The translations under genes and the position numbers were made by a program. Positions 57,649 through 64,000 of a stretch of DNA of 64,000 bases are shown in pieces (position 1 is the stretch's first letter; each line of letters starts with the position of its first letter). This DNA comes from Dermatemys mawii. Its lineage: Eukaryota; Chordata; Testudines; Dermatemydidae. The stretch covers positions 67,660,409 to 67,724,408 of the forward strand of contig ML677341.1 of assembly GCA_007922305.1 (NCBI GenBank), read 5' to 3'. Under the pieces are notes generated by a model, which saw only the letters and a list, made by a program, of their open reading frames with translations, made no database searches and had not been told where the DNA came from.

Positions 57649-57946
57649 CAGCGGTTCTCAAACTTCATTGCACTGCAACCCCCTTCTGACAACAAAAATT
57701 ACTACATGACCCCAGAACGGGGGACTGAAGCCTGAGCCCGCCCGAGCCCCACTGCCATGAGGGTAGGGGTAAAGCCAAAACCTTAGCCCTGATGCCCAGG
57801 TGAGGGTGGGTGCTGTAACCTGAGCCCCACCATCCAGGCAGTGGGTCTCGTGCATCAGTTTCAGCCACGGGACCCAGAAAATCTAATGCCAGCTCTGGAG
57901 ACCCCAACCTACTTTGGGGTCCTAACCCACAGTTTGAGAATCACTG
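57649..57946. mobile_element. hAT-type MITE (CAGCGGTTCTCAAACTT ends)
   Basis: This 298-bp element runs from CAGCGGTTCTCAAACTTC to AGTTTGAGAATCACTG. The duplication GGCTAGAT is exact on both sides (57641-57648 and 57947-57954). Confidence 0.93.
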
Positions 57947-58883
57947 GGCTAGATTATCTAAAAGGTCTTTCTAATCTTTATCATCTATGAGTATAAGAAT
58001 CATTTTGTTATTCATCTGTGGTGTGAGCTTTTTTAGAATAAATCTTTGCAGCATTTTGAAGGGTAGATGCAGTCACAGGAATATCACCACCTTTATACAT
58101 AATACTGAATGTCTCAAAGTGTAACATCAGAATCAGGGAGTAGGAAGGAATGAGCCTTCAACACGGTGCACACTGAACGAAGAATTTTCTGTACTCATTC
58201 TGGGATGGCAATGCAACTGTAACCCCACTAGTGAAAAAAGCCTATGATTACAGTTGTGAAATATTACAAGGAGTTTTACCATTGTTGCTACAAGCTCCAT
58301 GGAACTGGGCATTTTAGAAGGACCTTTTCCACAAAATATTGAGGCATTTGAAAGGACAGAGGTCAGGTTAACCAATCATTTAGTCAGGATATCATCCCCT
58401 CTTCTTGCTCTAGAACACAGGAACCACAATCATGATCTTGTAATTACCCTGGAATGCTATTCATAAGACCACAAGTTATGAAGCAACATTGCAGATGAGT
58501 AGTCTTCATCAGTTGTACCAGAACAATTTTAAACAAATAGACATCACTAAAGTGGGTGGAGGGGAAGTGGGGGGAAACTGTTCTTTAGTCACTTCTTCCT
58601 TCCATGGGAATTCAATTTTTAAAATAAAAAACCTGCCACTATTATTGTGGAGAAAGACTTTTTTTTAGACAATCTGCATTGCTGGCAATCAGTGAAGGAG
58701 ATGGGGTGTGAGGGAGCGACCACCAACTAAGAGCCAGAGATGCCAACATTCTTTAGCTGATTCCTCATTGTTGTCTACCTGAATAGAAAATATCTATTAG
58801 TCCTGGGCAGGAGAAAATGAGGGTTCAGAGAAAAATCCAAAAATATGATCCAGCACAACCACTATATACAACATGGGTCTCAA

Positions 58884-59189
58884 AGCCCTGGTCTACACTA
58901 GGGGAAGGGGGAGAGACGATGACGACCTAAGATGCGCAACTTCAGCTATGAGAGTAGCGTAGCTGAAGTCGATGTACTTAGATCGACTTACCACAGCATC
59001 TTCACAGTGGTGAGTAAACTGCTGCTGCTCTCCCGTTGAGTCTGCCTGCGCCTATCACGGCAGTGGAGTACCAGAGTTGACGGGAGAGAGCTTGGGGATT
59101 GATTTATTGCATCTAGACGAGATGCAATAAATCGACCCCCAATAGATCCATCGCTACCCACTGATCCAGTAGGTAGTGTAGACATACCC
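58884..59189. mobile_element. MITE (GGTCTACACTA ... TAGTGTAGACATACCC)
   Basis: The left GCCCTGGTCTACACTAGG and right AGGTAGTGTAGACATACCC are inverted ends. Nested palindromes include ACTTCAGCTATGAGAGTAGC/GTAGCTGAAGTCG and TTTATTGCATCTAGACGAG/ATGCAATAAATCGA. Confidence 0.82.
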
Positions 59190-60644
59190 AAAGTCTGCAA
59201 CAATAAATTTGAGAAATAGTCAAGAGAATAGATACACTCAGTCTAAAATAAAAAAAAATTAATGGAGAATTTTGGCTGCTAAATGACATCTCTAATTTCC
59301 CCTAATTAAAAAAGGTAAGCACTTCTTTCTTTGGGAAACAAAGAAAATCTGATTTAAATCTAAAATTTAAATCTAAGTTACTTTAGTTACCTATTTGGAA
59401 TGAACAGCTATGACTCGATATAACAAGACCGCTGATTCTTTTCCCTGAAGCTCTTACCAACTGTAAAAAGAATCTCCACTGTCACTTTATTTTTTGAGCT
59501 TTAATACATAGAGCATAATATTTATGACTGCTCCATTTTTTAAAATGCAAGGAATATATTAAATCTATACTGAATAAATTGTCTTCAACCTAACTATTCT
59601 ACAGTGGAACGTCAGATATTAAAAACACACACTTGAATGTAATTAATGGGAATCCTAGTTTTTGTAGACAGACAGAATGAGGACAAATTGTGTGATAAGA
59701 TACAGTGAAACTGGCAGAGACATATTTGTTCCATCTATACGTCAATGTGAACTGAAGCAAGTAACACTAGATTAAAGAGATTGCTGCTTTTTATGAATAT
59801 CTGCAATCTGCTGTTGTATAAGACTCCTTTGATATTTTGCTCAGAAATAAAACTCACACTGCTGAATCTTAGCTTTAAATACACAATGGCTATAAGACTA
59901 TACATATCTTTCTATATAGAAAAATGTAATTTCCATCATCACCACCACCACTAATTCATAGGAGCTAAAAGTTATATATATAAAATTAGGATTTCAGCAG
60001 ATCTAGTAACGGCCCTTCTTCTTACCCCCAATATTGTTTAGCCATACTCTCTAGAGCATATTCACTGAAAACAAATTGTATTTTATTTCATTTTAAATTT
60101 GAATGTATCTATATGACCCAGACTCATAATACCAAACTCTCCCCATTTCAGGTTCTCCATTCCCACATAGGTGAAGCCACCCTCCCACTTAGCAATATCA
60201 AAAAGGGGAGGGTGGTCATGTTTGAGGCACACTGAGGCATTGTGACCCCAGGATGAGAACCTGGGGTCACAGTTGGATAGAGCTTTGAAGGTAGTGTCAA
60301 GAAACTTAAATTTGATATCAGGTGGGAAGCTAATGGATGTTATTTGCTTGCAAATAGCAAGGGAAGTGGTACACAGAACAAGGAACAGAACAGGCAACGG
60401 CCATAAAATAATCTCTTAAATTCTGGTCCACAGTGTAAAAGAGTTTGAAAACTCCTGACCTAATTTCACTTTATCTTTTATTTGTCTGATGTCATCTACA
60501 TGGTTCATCTTCTGATAATCTTAATTTACCTATTAAGCAACTGAATTTTGCAAACCTTTCCAGCCACACTAAAAAAAAAAGTATAACTCAATTTCTTTAG
60601 TCTGATGGAACTGGCAATTTGGATAAATTATTTGTTTCCTAATA
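59190..60644. other. 5'UTR intron, nothing firm
   Basis: AT-rich DNA. Near 60130-60450, text such as GTTTGAAAACTCCTGACCT hints at an old hAT remnant. The stretches 57955-58883, 60829-61770 and 62976-64000 are equally unassigned. Confidence 0.35.
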
Positions 60645-60828
60645 ACGGCATGAAGAGTGGGCAGTAGGGACGTGCTGCGTTGCTTCCCACAGCTTCCATT
60701 GGCCAGGAATGGTGAACCATAGCCACTGAGAGCTGTGGGGGGCTGTGCCTGTGGATGATCAACATCAGCAAAATGTCTCTCACCCCGCAATCAAATTACC
60801 GTGATGGGCCGCAGGTTGCCCACCACTG
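60645..60828. mobile_element. hAT-type element, right-end fragment
   Basis: The segment ends GCCGCAGGTTGCCCACCACTG, the mirror of the CAGTGGTGGGCAACCTGCGG terminus, and contains TTCCATTGGCCAGGAATGGT and GATCAACATCAGCAAAATG. The left end is missing. Confidence 0.7.
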
Positions 60829-61770
60829 TCCTAGATCATTTTAGAATACATCAGGATGCTTCACAAACATGCAAATGTTGGATCAAATTAGTAAGTCTTA
60901 TTGTATTACAGAGGTCTGTTACTGAACTTGTGAAACAGGGCTCTAGGGACCACTGGTTCCAAGGATCACTCAAGTTGATCCTGAGATGACCTGCTGAGTC
61001 TTTCTCCATACTCTCCTCTCCCGCTAGGTGACAGGCAACTGCTATGGATATGTTTTGGATGTAACACAGGCATATATTTCTTGCCCCCCCAAACAACTTA
61101 AATTAACTGCACATGTTCATTATGGAATTTCTCTATAAAAACGCTTTCAAATGTAAGTCTTCAACTGCAGACTAAGATTTATTTGGCTATATTTCTATAT
61201 GGCTGTCAACGTGTCATTCACTTTTCCCAAAGGGAAAAACAGCACTACAGCTCAGAATGCCCAGTCACATATTAATGCAAAATTGGCTGCTTTCCCCCTA
61301 CACAAACTTATCGTTCCCTTCACTAGCAAAACAGTCACATATTGTAAGATGGTAAGCAGACAGTGCTCTGAATGACATTAATACAGATAGAAAACCTATA
61401 TTGTATTAAAAATATACTGATCAAGCTATATGGGGGGAATAGGGACAGGAGACCAGAACTGTTTTTACTATTAGCAAAAGTTTAAATTAATTTATTCTAA
61501 AAGTACATACAACTATTATCAATGCATACAGGGTGAACTTATTTTATATATCACAATTTTAGAAGCTCTTAAAAAGCTACAGGGTACTTGCCTGATTAAG
61601 GAAAATAATCTTTCATTTAAAAATAATAACTATCTCTGACTTGCTTTCAATGCAATCTAAATGTCTTAGACAGGCCATGTGAATTCAAACAAATCTGCAC
61701 AACACCTTTAAAACACAAGCCTGAGAACTTAAAATTCATAACTCTGCTAGACACCAAAGCCTCTTTATAG

Positions 61771-62064
61771 AGGCTTTGTCTACGCTAGTACTTCTGTTGG
61801 CAAAACTTGTTGGTCACGGGTATGAAAAAAACCACCACTCTGACAACAAGTTTCACCAACAAAAGCGCTGGTGTGGACAGTGCTATATAGGTGGAAGATG
61901 CTCTCCCACCAACATAGCCTCCGTTGCTCAAGGAGGGAAGGGTTAATTGTGCCAGTAGGAAAGCTCTTTCCTGCCAGCACAGAGCAACTGCATAGAGATC
62001 TTACAGCGGTGCAGTTGCAGTGGTACAGCTGTGCTGCTGAAAGGCGTGTAGTAAAGACACAGCT
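61771..62064. mobile_element. Palindromic MITE (AGGCTTTGTCTACGCTAGTA end)
   Basis: AGGCTTTGTCTACGCTAGTA and GTGTAGTAAAGACACAGCT form weak inverted ends, with GTGGACAGTGCTATATAGGT inside. It is diverged from the other families. Confidence 0.55.
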
Positions 62065-62226
62065 AAAGACACTGGTTTAGGGCTCATTACAACAATCTAT
62101 AATGTACAAACCAACCTTTGTCCTAGGACTGCACAGGTATTAATTGCCTACTTCATCTTGAGTACTCTCTTTCAGCATGTTACCTCCTTATCTGTTCCAC
62201 TATTGTACTGAGCTGTGACACTGTGA

Positions 62227-62483
62227 AGGCTGGTCTGCACTTACAGCACTGCAGCAAGACCAGTGGTGAAAACATTACCTATTTAATGGGAGAGTGTCTC
62301 CTGTCAGCATAAAGTACTCTACCTCCCCAAGAGGCAGTAGCTATACTGATGGAAGAAGCCCTCACATCGACATATCGCTGTCTACACCGGGTTGGTATAA
62401 CTACGTCTCTCAGGGCTGTGGATTTTCCCAAACCCTGAGCAACACAGTTATACTGGCATACGTTAGTAGCGCAGACCAAGCTT
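62227..62483. mobile_element. Palindromic MITE (AAGGCTGGTCTGCACT end)
   Basis: AAGGCTGGTCTGCACTTACA and the reverse complement of GTAGCGCAGACCAAGCTT match as terminal repeats. CTCTACCTCCCCAAGAGGC and ACACCGGGTTGGTATAACTA are interior landmarks. Confidence 0.75.
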
Positions 62484-62486
62484 GAG

Positions 62487-62600
62487 TACCTTTCTCAGAC
62501 CAGAAGAAGAGCTCTGTGGAAGCTCGAAATCTTGTCTCTCTCACCAACAGCAGTTGGTCCAATACAAGATATTATCTCACCCACCTTGTCTCTGGAACAC
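62487..62600 (+). mobile_element. Penelope-like tail fragment
   Basis: CAGACCAGAAGAAGAGCTCT, TCGAAATCTTGTCTCTCTCA, AGCAGTTGGTCCAATACAAG and CACCCACCTTGTCTCTGG match the tail family at 5695 and 11036. Confidence 0.65.
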
Positions 62601-62709
62601 TGAAATACTGGAAACACCATTTTGTGTCAGGTGAAACAAGACTGGAATTGAAATTCAATGGCAAAGCAACTTCAAATCCTACCCCATGAAGGGGACATGT
62701 TATGCGGTA

Positions 62710-62975
62710 TATCTGAGGGGTTTTCTACATGAACATTTAGTTTGCACCAAAATGGCATGTGAATCTACCCTCACATTAGCCTGCTGCGCACTAATTGTCT
62801 GGATGGACCCTGCTGATGTGCATTAACTGTTCCTTAGTACACTCTGATCTACCCTCTACCCCCCACCATTTCAAAGTGGGGTAGATCAACGCAAACTAAA
62901 GAATAGTTAGTGCACTGTGGGGTAGAGTCACACCCAATCTTGCCTCAAATTAAATGCTCATCTAGACAAGGCTTG
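62710..62975. mobile_element. MITE (TCTACATGAACATTTAGTTTG type)
   Basis: TTCTACATGAACATTTAGTT at the left and AAATGCTCATCTAGACAAGG at the right are inverted ends, with CTGGATGGACCCTGCTGATG inside. A shorter copy lies at 42340-42440. Confidence 0.6.
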
Positions 62976-64000
62976 AAGCAGCACAGACTGCTGGGCTGAA
63001 ATTAGGCGCAGGGATCAACAAAATCAGCAACAATACTATTGCAAAACACAGGGCACTGATCAAAGAGACACATTTGACTATCCTTCTTGCAGTACAAATT
63101 AGTGAGTGTAATAAACTTGCTCTCAGATATTAATCTAAGAAACCACCACCACCACTGCTCTTGTTATCTGAGGCATGACTTGTTCAAATCTTATTTTTTC
63201 AAACAAACAAAAGTTTCCAAGAAATGCTAATATTAAGATTGGACACTAGGATATTTACTTCCATTTTTCTTTACAAAGTTAACAAAGGGTTTTAAGAAGT
63301 GTTGTTAGTACCAAAAACTAACAAAAACAAATCCTAAGCACCATCTGTTAGTTCAAGGCAACTGCACCTGCATTTCCCCCCAGAGGTCTCAGGCATCCAG
63401 GTCCCCAGCCATTATCTTCCTTAGATTGTGAACCATGTCTTACTCCCTTCTGAGAGGTGTATTTCCAGGCTGTACAATTCCCTGCCTTCACTGTGTTATT
63501 CCCAGCTGAGACAGGCTACCCAAGGATAGATGACTGCTTTCTCTTCAGAGACAGTGTAATTGCTACAGTTTCACAGTACCACAAGCACTTCCAATGCAAG
63601 CCTACTTTATGCTTAATGTAAAAATAATTAGAGAGAAAACATTAAAAACAATAGAAGAACATACATGCATGCTAGTCATCTTACCAGAGTTAACCCCACC
63701 TAACCTGTATTCCAGGAGGAGCAGTTCTTTAAACTCCCACCCACAGGTGATGCCCTATGGTTACAAGTTCATCACAACTTCAGCTCAGAACAAGTCCTCA
63801 GTCATATGACACTTGGGAGACCCTGGCTAAGTAGTCTTGCAACAGGTAGGAGTCTTCTGAGATGGGCAGATAGTGATTCATGCCACAGTACACCAATTGT
63901 GTTTCATATTTACCTCCCGCTCATAGGTTCACACAGCCAAACGTTTCTTGTAAGGTTTTTACACCCTGAACATGATAAGGGCAGTGTAGGATAGCATACA

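Noticed and set aside
1..64000. CRISPR arrays, operons, bacterial promoters or phage genes
   Set aside because: The sequence is intron-bearing vertebrate DNA; direct repeats seen are mobile-element parts, not evenly spaced arrays.

Overview
This is a 64-kb piece of vertebrate nuclear DNA, almost certainly sauropsid and most likely turtle. The evidence is a set of interspersed repeats: CR1 LINEs, a Penelope-like element with a GIY-YIG endonuclease, DIRS-like sequence, and large families of hAT and palindromic MITEs. Nothing bacterial, and no CRISPR array, operon or recognisable tRNA/rRNA gene, was seen. The only host gene recognised is CDK17 (PCTAIRE-2 kinase), on the minus strand. Three of its exons are readable: 50646-50794 (5'UTR end plus codons 1-39), 27202-27366 (codons 40-94) and 12813-12946 (codons 95-139). 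Together they give residues 1-139, the N-terminal regulatory extension. The kinase-domain exons lie beyond the low-coordinate end of the window and the promoter and first non-coding exon beyond the high end, so nearly everything here is intron. Splice phases join perfectly. The intron between the first two coding exons is 23.3 kb and the next is 14.3 kb. 

Layout by coordinate. 1-12.8 kb (intron after exon 12813): a 5'-truncated Penelope element (1046-2075), a hAT MITE, a Tigger-like MITE, Penelope 3'-tail fragments and old LINE/CR1 pieces. 12.9-27.2 kb (intron): palindromic MITEs, CR1 fragments, a second hAT MITE copy, a decayed ~5-kb DIRS-like retrotransposon (18630-23585, minus strand) with inverted terminal repeats, and a ~970-bp giant inverted repeat (25609-26577). 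27.4-50.6 kb (intron): many MITEs with 8-bp target duplications, a 10-N assembly gap (31245-31254), and the best-preserved ORF in the window. That ORF (35240-36944, plus strand, antisense to CDK17) is a transposase-like protein with one frameshift and one stop. Its upstream region carries four exact TGATGCAAT/ATTGCATCA motifs. 50.8-64 kb (5'UTR intron): a nested block at 52.2-56.8 kb in which two matching 57-nt palindromic motifs bracket a CR1, an LTR with retroelement leader, and a decayed gene for a cysteine-rich-tailed protein that is itself split by a MITE; more MITEs follow. 

Most signal here is mobile DNA inside one long conserved kinase gene. The most unusual items are the antisense transposase-like ORF with its ATF4/C-EBP-like motif cluster, the nested block at 52-57 kb, the DIRS-like copy, and the giant hairpin. 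Family names for repeats come from remembered motifs and visible termini, not from a database search.
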